A stretch of DNA of 64,000 nt, taken from contig JBJMLO010000018.1 in assembly GCA_045805265.1 (NCBI GenBank), forward strand, positions 62,001-126,000. Reading direction: 5' to 3'. The notes beneath the pieces are model-generated. The model was not told the origin of the DNA, made no database searches, and was given only the letters and a program-made list of their open reading frames with translations. Of this stretch, positions 25,477-33,921 are shown in pieces (positions within the stretch are counted from its first letter, which is position 1; the number at the start of each line of letters is the position of its first letter). Source of the stretch: JBJMLO01 sp045805265 (GTDB taxonomy: Bacteria; Actinomycetota; UBA4738; JACQTL01). The translations under genes and the position numbers were made by a program.

Positions 25477-26505
25477 CTACCCGATGCCGGGTACGGCCGC
25501 GGTCGATCCCGCGGGGACCCTGAGCCCCGTCGCCGCCATGCGGTCGGGAACCCGCGCCCCCTGGCCCAGCACGCAGCCGGACACGACCGCGCCCGCGCCG
25601 ACCACCGAGCCGGGCCCCAGGACCGAGCCGCCGATCCGGGCGCCCTCGCCCACCATGCACCCGGCGTGCAGGACCGACTCGTCGACCGTCGCCCCGGCGG
25701 CCACCGATGCCTCCGGGCCCACCGTCACCAGGGGCCCCAGCCGGGCGCCGGGATCGACGGCCGCCCCGTCGGACACACACGGCGCCGGAACGTCGATGCC
25801 GCGGACGCGCCCCTCCAGCACGTCGACGTGCGCCTTCAGGTACTTCTCCGGAGTCCCGAGGTCCATCCAGTAGGCGTCGGTGACGAATCCGAACACGGCC
25901 CCGCCCGCGGCGATCAGCGCGGGGAAGATCTCCCGCTCGATCGAGACCGTCTCCCCCGCCGGCCACCCCTCGAGCGCCGATGGATCGAGGACGTACGTCC
26001 CCGCGTTCACGGTTCCCGGGACGAGCTCCGCCGGCTTCTCCCGGAACTCCGCGACGCGCCCTCCGGGGCCGGTGGCCACCAGGCCGAAGGGCCGGGCGTC
26101 CTCGACGGCCGACAGCGTGATGGTCGCGACGGCGTCGCGGGCCCGATGGAACTCGAGCAGCTCGGTCAGGCCCAGGTCGGTGAGGATGTCGCCGTTCAGG
26201 ACGAAGAACGGCTCGGGGTCGAGGTGCGGGATCGCGTTCACGATGGCCCCGCCGGTCCCCAGCGGGTACGACTCCGTGATCCATGTGATCTTGGGGTCGC
26301 CCCCGCGCTCCTCGACGAACGGCCCGAAGGTCTCCTCGAGATACGGCGAGGACAGCACGACCTCGTGGACCCCATGGTCCGCCAGGTGGTCGAGCACCCG
26401 GTGCAGGAACGGCCTGTTCGCCACGGGCAGGAGCGGCTTGGGAACGGTCTCGGTGAGCGGCCTCAGGCGCGTGCCCTCCCCCCCCACCAGCACGACGGCC
26501 TTCAC
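25477..26505 (-). CDS. Sugar-1-phosphate nucleotidyltransferase (mannose-1-P guanylyltransferase type)
   Basis: 342 residues from GTG 26505. The N-terminal nucleotidyltransferase has the signature VVLVGGEGTRLRPLTETVPK, the metal-binding NGDILTD and EFREKP. The C-terminal 100 residues are a left-handed beta-helix of hexapeptide repeats (GAAVDPGARLGPLVTVGPEA). This layout fits GDP-mannose pyrophosphorylase-like enzymes rather than RmlA. With ManB at 1.2-2.6 kb it could complete NDP-mannose synthesis for the glycan locus downstream. Nucleotide and sugar specificity cannot be read directly. Confidence 0.88.
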   Translation of the reverse strand: MKAVVLVGGEGTRLRPLTETVPKPLLPVANRPFLHRVLDHLADHGVHEVVLSSPYLEETFGPFVEERGGDPKITWITESYPLGTGGAIVNAIPHLDPEPFFVLNGDILTDLGLTELLEFHRARDAVATITLSAVEDARPFGLVATGPGGRVAEFREKPAELVPGTVNAGTYVLDPSALEGWPAGETVSIEREIFPALIAAGGAVFGFVTDAYWMDLGTPEKYLKAHVDVLEGRVRGIDVPAPCVSDGAAVDPGARLGPLVTVGPEASVAAGATVDESVLHAGCMVGEGARIGGSVLGPGSVVGAGAVVSGCVLGQGARVPDRMAATGLRVPAGSTAAVPGIG

Positions 26506-26525
26506 GCCGGCCCCACCCACCCCGT

Positions 26526-26900
26526 TCAGGAGTGCGACGGCGTCCGTGACACCAGGACGATGCCCGCGACGATCAGCGCCACGCCCCCCCATCGCAGGCC
26601 GCTGACCGCCTCGCCGCGCACGGTGTCGTACAGGACGATCACGACGTAGGTCAGGGCCGCGAACGGATAGGCGAACGACAGGGCGGCCCGGGACAGCACC
26701 GCCAGCCACACGAACGCGGACAGTCCGAACAGGGCCAGGCCGGCCCACACCCAGAAGGTGGTCGCGGCCACGCGCAGCGACTCCCCGTCCACGCGGAATG
26801 GATGGCCCAGCCGGTGCGTGACGTGGTTCATGCCGTGCTTCAGCACGATCTGGGCCATGGCCGCCAGCAGGACGGAGACGAGGATGAGGCCGAGCAGCAT
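26526..26900 (-). CDS. Small multidrug-resistance/EamA-like four-helix membrane protein
   Basis: 124 residues from ATG 26900 with AGGAAG upstream; four membrane segments (LGLILVSVLLAAMAQIVLK, FWVWAGLALFGLSAFVWLAV, AYPFAALTYVVIVLY, GVALIVAGIVLVS). Size and the SRAALSFAYPFAALTYV segment match SMR-type half-transporters, including ArnE/ArnF-like undecaprenyl-phosphate-sugar flippases. It is placed between the nucleotidyltransferase and the Wzt gene, so a role in moving a lipid-linked sugar is plausible. It is only inference. Confidence 0.75.
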   Translation of the reverse strand: MLLGLILVSVLLAAMAQIVLKHGMNHVTHRLGHPFRVDGESLRVAATTFWVWAGLALFGLSAFVWLAVLSRAALSFAYPFAALTYVVIVLYDTVRGEAVSGLRWGGVALIVAGIVLVSRTPSHS

Positions 26901-27065
26901 GGCGGATCTTCCTTTCGGGTCGGGGTCGGCGTGTTCGATGTCCCATTCGTCCGTGTGGCCGGGGCGGGCCCCCCGGAACAGGCCGGGAACCCGCCGGGGC
27001 GCACGGGGATTCGGGGGGCCGCCGGGGGTCACCGCGACCTCGTCACCGCGCCGGCTCCGCACTGC

Positions 27066-28244
27066 CTACAGGTCCTCGACGTCGACGTCCACGGGGATGA
27101 AGACCTTGCCGGGATTCTCCTCGCCCACCTGCACGACGAAGGAGTATCGCTGTTCCTGGACGTGGTACACGATCGACGCGTCGCGGGAGTGCACGCCGAG
27201 GGTCACCCAGTACTTCCCCTGCACGAACGGCAGCGAGCGCAGGTGGAACCGGATGCGCTTCTTGCCCTCGAACGGGCGGAACCGCAGGCCCCGCCAGTCG
27301 GTGTTCGTCCCGAAGACGAACGTGTTGTTCTCGTCGTGCAGCGCGAACGAGATCACCGGGTCGTCGATCGGACGGCTGGCCTTGAGGTCCACCTGCAGCG
27401 TGAGCGTCTCCCCCACCGTGGCCCGCTCGCCCGATGAGCCGTCCTCCCGGATCAGCGAGGCGCTCACGATCTCGAGCTCCCTGGTCCCCTGGTCGGTGGC
27501 GTAGGCCAGGTCGTCCCGGAGCATGAACAGCCGGAACTCCCGGACCACGTTGTCGGGCTCGCCGGCCACCCGGATCGCGCCCTTCTCGAGCATCACGGCC
27601 TGGTCGCAGACCTGCCGGACGAGGTCGGCGGCGTGCGTCACGAACACGATCGTGCGCCCTTCGCGCTGGAACTGCTCGATGCGCGCCAGGCACTTGCGCT
27701 GGAACGCCTCGTCCCCGACGGCGAGCACCTCGTCGATCAGCAGGATCTGGGGGTCGACGTGGACGGCCACCGAGAACCCGAGCCGGACCACCATGCCGCT
27801 CGAGTAGAACTTAAGCTGGGTGTCGATGAAGTCCTCGAGCTCGGCGAACTCGACGACCGAGGCGAACACCGCGTCGGCCTCCGACCGCGAGAGCCCGAGG
27901 ATCGAGGCGTTGAGGTACACGTTCTCCCGCCCCGTCAGCTCGGGGTGGAACCCGGCGCCGAGCTCGAGCAGCGCCGCGATGCGTCCCCGGGTGACGACCC
28001 GCCCCTCGCTCGGCCGCAGGATCCCGGCGATGATCCGCAGCAGCGTGGACTTCCCGCTGCCGTTCGGCCCGATCAGCCCCATGGTCGACCCCTCGGGCAC
28101 CTCGAACGACACGTCCTTCAGGGCCCAGAACTCCTCGGCGCGCGTCCGGCCCCCGCCCACCCTGGCCTTGATCGACGAGGGTCGCTTCCGGTAGCGCTTG
28201 AAGCGCTTGCCGATCCCGGCGACCTCGATCGCGGGCAGCGCCAC
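27066..28244 (-). CDS. wzt: Polysaccharide ABC exporter ATP-binding protein (Wzt-like)
   Basis: 392 residues from GTG 28244, sharing one base with the TAG of the permease gene. The ABC domain (about 1-240) has Walker A GPNGSGKST, signature FYSSGMVVRLGFSV and Walker B ILLIDEVLAVGD. The C-terminal domain (about 265-392) is a beta-sandwich (LTLQVDLKASRPIDDPVISF) like the Wzt carbohydrate-binding domain that recognises the finished glycan. It partners the permease for export of a surface polysaccharide. No translated residue supports a longer N-terminus. Confidence 0.92.
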   Translation of the reverse strand: MALPAIEVAGIGKRFKRYRKRPSSIKARVGGGRTRAEEFWALKDVSFEVPEGSTMGLIGPNGSGKSTLLRIIAGILRPSEGRVVTRGRIAALLELGAGFHPELTGRENVYLNASILGLSRSEADAVFASVVEFAELEDFIDTQLKFYSSGMVVRLGFSVAVHVDPQILLIDEVLAVGDEAFQRKCLARIEQFQREGRTIVFVTHAADLVRQVCDQAVMLEKGAIRVAGEPDNVVREFRLFMLRDDLAYATDQGTRELEIVSASLIREDGSSGERATVGETLTLQVDLKASRPIDDPVISFALHDENNTFVFGTNTDWRGLRFRPFEGKKRIRFHLRSLPFVQGKYWVTLGVHSRDASIVYHVQEQRYSFVVQVGEENPGKVFIPVDVDVEDL

Positions 28245-29209
28245 TACAGTTCCTCTGCGAAGTCGCCCGACTGCCGGAAGAAGTGCCGCCACGTGAGCAG
28301 GATCAGCCCGACCGACAGGGCGCAGACGATCCCGAGGAACACGGCCTGCTTCGCGATCGAGAAATCGAGCAGCGCCCGGGTCGTCGTGGTGGTCCCGTCC
28401 GGGTTGTGCACCACGGGCGTGACCACCTTGTACACGGCCCGCTGGAACCCGGCCAGCACCGTGGCCATCGGGTTCAGGATCAGGTACGCATAGAGCCAGG
28501 GCACGCCGAAGTGGCGCGACGCGACGATGCGATCCTGCATGGTGGCCATGGGGTACACGACCGGCGTGAGCCAGAACCACATGACGAGCGCCAGGTTCAG
28601 GAGGTGCTGGGTGTCGCGGTACTTCACGTTGAGGGCGGAGACGAGGAACGACAGCGCGACCACGAACAGCAGGAGGGCGGCGATCGAGAGCGGCAGCAGC
28701 ACCAGGTTGAGGCCCCACGGGTTGTGCCACTCGATCAGGAGGAAGATCACGAGCACGACCGCCTGGAACACGAAGTCCACGAGCGCGACGCCGATCGTGG
28801 AGAGCGGAAGGATCTCCCGCGGGAAGTACACCTTCTTCACGAGGTTCGCGTTGTCCACCACCGAGCGCGCCGACAGCGCCAGCGAGCTGTTGTAGAGGTT
28901 CCACGCGAGGATGCCGGACAGGATGTAGACCGGGAACTGGGGCAGCCCGTTCTTCAGTACCAGGCCGAACACGAACCAGAAGACCAGCAGGAACAGCAGC
29001 GGGTTCAGCATCGCCCACGCCGCCCCCAGGACCGAGGAGGTGTACTTGACCTTCACCTCCTTGCGCGTGAGGTTGGCCAGGATCTCGCGGAACTGCCACA
29101 GCTCCTTCAGCCGGCTGACCGGGTGGAGCTTCTGGCCCTCCGACGTGGTGACCTTCGCGGTCCGCTCCTCCGCGAGGCGCTGCTGGCGACGGCGCTCAGC
29201 GATCGCCAT
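28244..29209 (-). CDS. wzm: Polysaccharide ABC exporter permease (Wzm-like, ABC-2 type)
   Basis: 321 residues. A charged N-terminus (RRRQQRLAEE) is followed by LTRKEVKVKYTSSVLGAAWAMLNPLL, the family signature, then about six membrane segments, including PVYILSGILAWNLYNSS and FWLTPVVYPM. There is a roughly 30-residue loop (residues about 255-285) between late membrane segments that contains a run of Thr (TTTTT). It forms the export channel with the Wzt-like ATPase. Its 5' end overlaps the 3' end of rmlD by 14 bases. Confidence 0.9.
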   Translation of the reverse strand: MAIAERRRQQRLAEERTAKVTTSEGQKLHPVSRLKELWQFREILANLTRKEVKVKYTSSVLGAAWAMLNPLLFLLVFWFVFGLVLKNGLPQFPVYILSGILAWNLYNSSLALSARSVVDNANLVKKVYFPREILPLSTIGVALVDFVFQAVVLVIFLLIEWHNPWGLNLVLLPLSIAALLLFVVALSFLVSALNVKYRDTQHLLNLALVMWFWLTPVVYPMATMQDRIVASRHFGVPWLYAYLILNPMATVLAGFQRAVYKVVTPVVHNPDGTTTTTRALLDFSIAKQAVFLGIVCALSVGLILLTWRHFFRQSGDFAEEL

Positions 29210-30032
29210 CGATGAACTCCTTGAGCGCGATCTCCAGCGGCGGGAACGGGGGCACGCCGGCCTCCTCCGCGAACAGCGACGCGAGCGCCGAGAACGCCGG
29301 CCGGGGGGCGGCCAGGCCGAGCGAGGACGACTCCTGCCGTTCGACCGGCACCGGCAACCCGGCTGCGAACCGGACGCTCGTCAGCAGGTCGAACCAGGTC
29401 GTGGGCTCGGGGCCGGCCAGGTGGTACGTGCCGAACCGCTCGGAGAGCACCAGGGGCAGCAGCCGTTCGGCCAGGTGTTCCACGTACGTCGGCGAGCCCA
29501 CCCGATCGGCCACCCCGCCGACCGAGTGGCCGTCGCGCATCCGCGCCACGGCGCGGGAGAGGTAGTCGCGTCCACCCCCGAAGACGTACCCCGTGCGGAC
29601 CACGAAGTGCTCCGGCAGGTGCCGCCGGACCAGCTCCTCGCCGCCCAGCTTGGTCCGGGCGTAGACGCCGATGGGGTTGGGGCGGTCCAGCTCGTCGTAC
29701 GGCGATTCCTTCATGCCGTCGAACACGTAATCGGTCGACACGTGCAGCACGAGCGCGCCGCACCGCCGTGCCGCCAGGGCGAGGTTGTGCGGGCCGATCG
29801 CGTTCGCCCTGTAGGCCTCCCGGCGCTCGGTCTCGGCGTCGTCCACCCGGGTCATCGCCGCGAGGTTGACCACCGCGTCGGGCCGGGCCGGCAGGACCGT
29901 GCGCATGACCGCGTGGAAGTCCCCGACGTCCAGGTCGCCGTGGGCCAGGGCGACGACGTCGTGATGCGGTGGCACCCGTCGCAGGAACGACCGGGCCACC
30001 ATCCCTCCGGCGCCGGTGACGAGGAGCCTCAC
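29196..30032 (-). CDS. rmlD: dTDP-4-dehydrorhamnose reductase-like protein
   Basis: 278 residues from GTG 30032, overlapping the RmlB-like stop (GTGA). It is an SDR fold with LLVTGAGGMVARSF (NADPH loop), VVNLAAMTRVDDAE, STDYVFDG, the catalytic YARTKLGGEE (Tyr-x3-Lys) and RTGYVFGGG. RmlD makes dTDP-L-rhamnose from the 4-keto intermediate. Neither RmlC nor a clear RmlA is in the window, so the final sugar may be rhamnose with those genes elsewhere, or a related deoxysugar. Confidence 0.85.
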   Translation of the reverse strand: MRLLVTGAGGMVARSFLRRVPPHHDVVALAHGDLDVGDFHAVMRTVLPARPDAVVNLAAMTRVDDAETERREAYRANAIGPHNLALAARRCGALVLHVSTDYVFDGMKESPYDELDRPNPIGVYARTKLGGEELVRRHLPEHFVVRTGYVFGGGRDYLSRAVARMRDGHSVGGVADRVGSPTYVEHLAERLLPLVLSERFGTYHLAGPEPTTWFDLLTSVRFAAGLPVPVERQESSSLGLAAPRPAFSALASLFAEEAGVPPFPPLEIALKEFIDGDR

Positions 30033-31021
30033 CTCCTCGCTCCCCGGCCGGCCCACTCGCGGTGCTCGCGGTACCACTCGACGGTCTCGGCCAGGGCGTC
30101 GTGGAACCGGGTCTCGGGCTTCCACCCCAGCTCGGCCATGCGGCTCCACTCCAGGGAGTTCCGCTGGTCGTGACCCGGCCGGTCGGGGGCGGGCGTCACC
30201 AGGGCCTCGGGGGCGCCGGCCAGCCGGCAGATCTGGCGGGCCAGGTCACGGTTCGACACGTCGTGGCCGCCGCCGACGTTGTAGGTCTCGCCGGGCCGTC
30301 CGGCGTCCATCACGGTCACCACGGCCCGCGCGAAGTCCCGGACGAACAGCCACTCCCGGCGCTGCCGGCCCTGGCCGTACACGTGGATCCTCCGGCCGTC
30401 CAACGCGTTCAGCGCGAAGGTCGGGACGGCCTTCTCCGGGTGCTGCCGGGGGCCGAAGGAGTTCGATCCCCGCACGATGGTCACCGGCATCCCGTAGCTC
30501 ACGCGGTAGGCGCGGCACAGCAGGTCGGCGCCGGCCTTGGTGGCGGCGTACGGGTTGTTGGGAAGCAGGGGATCGTCCTCGGTGAACGCCCCCCGGTCCC
30601 GCGAGCCGTACACCTTGTCGGTGGACAGCACGATCAGCGGCTTCTCGGCCTGCCGGCAGGCCTCCAGCACCACCTGGGTCCCCAGGACGTTCGACCGGAC
30701 GAACTCGCCGGACTCGGCGATGCTCTTGTCGACGAACGTCTCCGCCGCGGCGTGGACGACGGACGTCGCCCTCGTGACGAGCCGCGCCACCTGTTCCGGA
30801 TCGGCGACGTCGCCCCGGACGAAGTCGAACCGGGGATCCCCGCGGTGCGCCCCCAGGTTCTCGACGTTCCCCGCGTAGGTCAGCTTGTCGAGCACGGTGA
30901 CCCGGAGGTCGCCGCGTTCGAGCAGGAGGTCGACGACATGCGAGGCGATGAACCCGGCGCCGCCCGTGACGAGGACGTGCTCCGAGCGCTTTCGCTCGAC
31001 GGCCGGACCCCGCGCGGTCAC
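30029..31021 (-). CDS. rmlB: dTDP-glucose 4,6-dehydratase-like SDR with altered catalytic triad
   Basis: 330 residues from GTG 31021. The overall match to RmlB is strong: VTGGAGFIASH, YAGNVENL, NSFGPRQHPEKAVP, YGQGRQRREWLFV, DRPGHDQRNS and Tyr158-x3-Lys162. In RmlB the motif that drives water elimination is Thr-Asp-Glu; here it is STDK (Ser133-Lys136), with Lys in place of the catalytic Glu. The upstream motif is AAETFVDKS in place of the usual AESHVDRS. STDK is seen in other NDP-sugar dehydratase groups (PseB/FlaA1-like). It may therefore use a different substrate or chemistry. First gene of the rmlB-rmlD-wzm-wzt run. Confidence 0.8.
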   Translation of the reverse strand: MTARGPAVERKRSEHVLVTGGAGFIASHVVDLLLERGDLRVTVLDKLTYAGNVENLGAHRGDPRFDFVRGDVADPEQVARLVTRATSVVHAAAETFVDKSIAESGEFVRSNVLGTQVVLEACRQAEKPLIVLSTDKVYGSRDRGAFTEDDPLLPNNPYAATKAGADLLCRAYRVSYGMPVTIVRGSNSFGPRQHPEKAVPTFALNALDGRRIHVYGQGRQRREWLFVRDFARAVVTVMDAGRPGETYNVGGGHDVSNRDLARQICRLAGAPEALVTPAPDRPGHDQRNSLEWSRMAELGWKPETRFHDALAETVEWYREHREWAGRGARR

Positions 31022-31251
31022 CTTTTGAGGAACCGTCCCGGGAACCGGCGTCCCGCCCGTTGGGTCCCGGCGGGGCCGGGGCAGGCCTCGACCACTGCTC
31101 CGGGCGCTCGGGGATCACTCAACATGGCTCGACAAGGGTATCTACGAACAGAAATGGCCTTCGACCAGCGGAGTCTAGCAGCGGGGAACCCCCCGGCCGG
31201 GGAGCCGGGGCCTCCCATCCCGGCCGGAAGTCCCCTGCTACAGTTCAGCCG

Positions 31252-31746
31252 ATGAGCCCCCGCAGACACAGGGTGAGGAACGCGCTTTCTCCGATCCGGT
31301 CGTTCTTCCGCCGCCTCGCCGTGCGGGTGCTCCCTGGCCCCGTGGTGGACCGGCTCCGCGCGCGGCGGGCCAGGAAGCACTACCTGAGGGCGCTCGGCTA
31401 CGAGCTGGTGGAGCGGGAGACCCGGCTCGAGTTCCTGGAGGGCCAGGTCGCCGCCCGCCGGGACGGCTTCTACGAGCGCATCGTGAAGGACGTCCTGGAG
31501 CGGACCGAGATCGTCATGCAGGAGCTCGACCGCCGGATCGAGGGGCTCTCCGCGCGCAGCGGCGAGCGGCTGAACGCGGTGGAGGAGCAGCTGGTGGAGC
31601 TCCGCGAGGAGATCGGGCACCTCCGCCGGCTGTCGGAGGCGGAGCTCGCGGACTTGGAGGCGAGGACCCGCGAGGCCGACCGCCCCGACACGTCGGGGAA
31701 CGGCCGCGTCGCGGCGGCCGAGCACGCGGCCACGACCGCCGAGTAG
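31252..31746 (+). CDS. Coiled-coil protein of the glycan locus, unknown function
   Basis: 164 residues from ATG 31252. A very basic N-terminus (SPRRHRVRN, RARRARKHY) is followed by a long helical, heptad-like stretch (about 60-145: ERETRLEFLEGQVAARRDGF, LNAVEEQLVELREEIGHLRR) and an Ala/Thr tail. No membrane segment or catalytic motif is seen. It precedes the glycosyltransferase-methyltransferase fusion by six bases, so the two are probably made together; coiled-coil partners of chain-terminating methyltransferases (as in the WbdD group) are known, but that role here is speculation. Confidence 0.65.
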   Translation: MSPRRHRVRNALSPIRSFFRRLAVRVLPGPVVDRLRARRARKHYLRALGYELVERETRLEFLEGQVAARRDGFYERIVKDVLERTEIVMQELDRRIEGLSARSGERLNAVEEQLVELREEIGHLRRLSEAELADLEARTREADRPDTSGNGRVAAAEHAATTAE

Positions 31747-31752
31747 CACGGC

Positions 31753-33918
31753 GTGAAGCTCGCCTGGTTCAGCCCCCTGCCCCCGACGCCGTCGGGTATC
31801 GCCGACTACACGGTCGAGATCCTGCCCCACCTCCTGGAAAGGGCGGAGGTCGACGTGGTCTGCCCGGTCCCCCGGTTCCGCCGGCCGAAGCCGCCGCCGG
31901 GCGCCGGGCTGGTCGCTCCGTCGCGGTTCGTCCGGGAGCCCTACGACGTCGTGTTCCACCACCTGGGCAACAACCCGTATCACGAGTACGTGTACGAGGA
32001 GGCCCGGCGGCACCCCGAGATCGCGGTGTTCCACGACGCCGTGCTCCACCACCTGATCGCGCACGTCACGTCGGACGGGGGCGACCACGCGCGGTACGAG
32101 GGGATCCTCCACAGTGAGTACGGCGCCCGGGGGACCCGCCTGGCGACCCTCCGTAGAAGCGGCATCGCCACGGAGTACGAGAAGTTCCTGTTCCCCCTGA
32201 CGGCGCACGTCGCCCAGCGGGCCCGGGGCATCGTGGTGCACAGCCACGACGCCGCGGTCCGCATGCACGAGGCCGCGCCCCACGTCCCACTGGTGGTCAT
32301 CCCCCACCACGCCGGGGCCCCGCCCGCCGCGGTCGAGGGCGTCGACCGGGCCGAGGCCCGGCGCCGCCTGCACCTGCCTCAGGACGCGTTCGTGGTCGGC
32401 CACTTCGGCTTCATCACCCGCCCCAAGCAGCCGGGGGCGGTGATCGGGGGATTCCGGTCCCTGCGGGAGGAGTTCCCGGGCTCGGTCCTGCTGATGGTCG
32501 GCGCCGACCAGACGGGCGGCGCGCTCGGGCGCCTGATCGACCAGGTGGGAGTCCGGGACTCGGTGCGCATGGCGGGCTACGTCGGCCTGGAGGAGTTCTA
32601 CGTGTACCTCCGGGCGTGCGACGCGGTCATCAACCTGCGGTACCCGACGGCCGGCGAGTCCTCCGGTACGCTCGCCCGGTCCCTCGCGGAGGGACGGGCG
32701 GTCATCGTCAACAACTACGGGTCGTGGGCGGAGCTCCCCTCCGATGTCGCGCTCAAGGTGGAGATCGACGGGCGGCAGGACGAGCAGGTCGGCGAGCGGC
32801 TGCTCGAGCTTGCCCGCGACCCCGCTTTCCAGGACGGCGTCGAGGAGCGGTCCCGGGCGTACGCCCGGCGGTTCCTGGACCCGGAACGATGCCGCGACCT
32901 ATACCTGTCGTTCGCCCGCGAGGTCGCCGGCCGGGGCGGCGGCGAGCCGGTGATCCTGCCGGAGGAGCGGCCCGCCGGCCGCCCTCTGACGTGGTCGGAG
33001 CAGCAGGCCCTGCACGGGCGCCTGCGCCCCCGCATCGACGACGCCGCGGGGCTGGCGCTCGGGACCCACGGCGTCACGGCGTACGTGGACCTCCTGTATC
33101 GCACGGTGCTCCGCCGGCCGGCCGAGCCGGAGGCGCTCCGCCACGCCCACGCCGAGCTCGCGTTCGGCGGAAGGACCACCCGGGCGGCGGTGGCGGAACG
33201 TGTCTTCGCCAGCCGGGAGTTCCAGGAGGTGCTGGCAGTCGAGCGGATCCTGCTGGAGAGCTCCCATCACCCCTTCACGATCGCTTCCGGCGAGCGGCTC
33301 GCGCCCGAGACCACCGAGCGGGTCGTGGAGATCCCCTGGGCGCTGTCCCGGTACCAGGGGGACGCCCGCGTGCTCGACCTCGGCTACGCGTTCGCGTCGG
33401 GCGTGTACCTGTCGGCGCTGCTGGACCTGGGGGTTCCCTCGCTGCACGGGCTCGACCTCGCGACGCTGTCGGTCCCCGGCATGCGCCGGGTTCAGGGCGA
33501 CATGCGGGAAATGCCCTATCGCGACGGCTCGTTCGACCTGGTGCTGTGCATCTCCACGCTCGAACACGCCGGGTTCGACAACACCCGGTACGGCGTGCCG
33601 TTCGAGCAGCCGGATCCCCGCGGGCAGGCCCGGACGCTCGAGGAGATCGCCCGCGTGCTGGACCCCCGGGGGCGGGCGGTCGTGACGATCCCCTTCGGCC
33701 GCCGCGAGGACCGCGGCTGGCTGTTCCAGCACGACGCCGAGTCGTGGGAGGAGATGATCGGGCTCAGCCCGCTCGTCGTCGCCGAGCAGGAGGCCTTCCG
33801 GCTCACCGAGGGTGGATGGGAGCGCGTGAACGACCCCCGGGCCATGGGGCTGCTGTCGTACGGGGACGACGCGCCGGCCGCCAGGGGCGTCCTGTGCGCC
33901 GTGCTCCGGCCGCACTAG
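31753..33918 (+). CDS. Three-part fusion: glycosyltransferase (GT4-like) - DUF4214 - methyltransferase
   Basis: 721 residues from GTG 31753. Residues about 1-400 are a GT-B glycosyltransferase: WFSPLPPTPSGIADYT, VGHFGFITRPKQ, and the donor-site segment YPTAGESSGTLARSLAEGRAV. Residues about 440-500 match DUF4214 (VDLLYRTVLRRPAEPEALRH, ASREFQEVL), a small helical module common in surface and glycan proteins. Residues about 510-720 form a class I methyltransferase: VLDLGYAFASGVYL, GLDLATLS, DMREMPYRDGSFDLVLCIST and LEHAGFDN. One protein could add a sugar and then methylate it, perhaps capping the chain. The domain order is unusual. Confidence 0.85.
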   Translation: MKLAWFSPLPPTPSGIADYTVEILPHLLERAEVDVVCPVPRFRRPKPPPGAGLVAPSRFVREPYDVVFHHLGNNPYHEYVYEEARRHPEIAVFHDAVLHHLIAHVTSDGGDHARYEGILHSEYGARGTRLATLRRSGIATEYEKFLFPLTAHVAQRARGIVVHSHDAAVRMHEAAPHVPLVVIPHHAGAPPAAVEGVDRAEARRRLHLPQDAFVVGHFGFITRPKQPGAVIGGFRSLREEFPGSVLLMVGADQTGGALGRLIDQVGVRDSVRMAGYVGLEEFYVYLRACDAVINLRYPTAGESSGTLARSLAEGRAVIVNNYGSWAELPSDVALKVEIDGRQDEQVGERLLELARDPAFQDGVEERSRAYARRFLDPERCRDLYLSFAREVAGRGGGEPVILPEERPAGRPLTWSEQQALHGRLRPRIDDAAGLALGTHGVTAYVDLLYRTVLRRPAEPEALRHAHAELAFGGRTTRAAVAERVFASREFQEVLAVERILLESSHHPFTIASGERLAPETTERVVEIPWALSRYQGDARVLDLGYAFASGVYLSALLDLGVPSLHGLDLATLSVPGMRRVQGDMREMPYRDGSFDLVLCISTLEHAGFDNTRYGVPFEQPDPRGQARTLEEIARVLDPRGRAVVTIPFGRREDRGWLFQHDAESWEEMIGLSPLVVAEQEAFRLTEGGWERVNDPRAMGLLSYGDDAPAARGVLCAVLRPH

Positions 33919-33921
33919 GGG

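Noticed and set aside
26901..27065. GC-rich inverted repeats downstream of wzt as a terminator
   Set aside because: Several short overlapping repeats exist but no single strong stem stands out from background GC richness.
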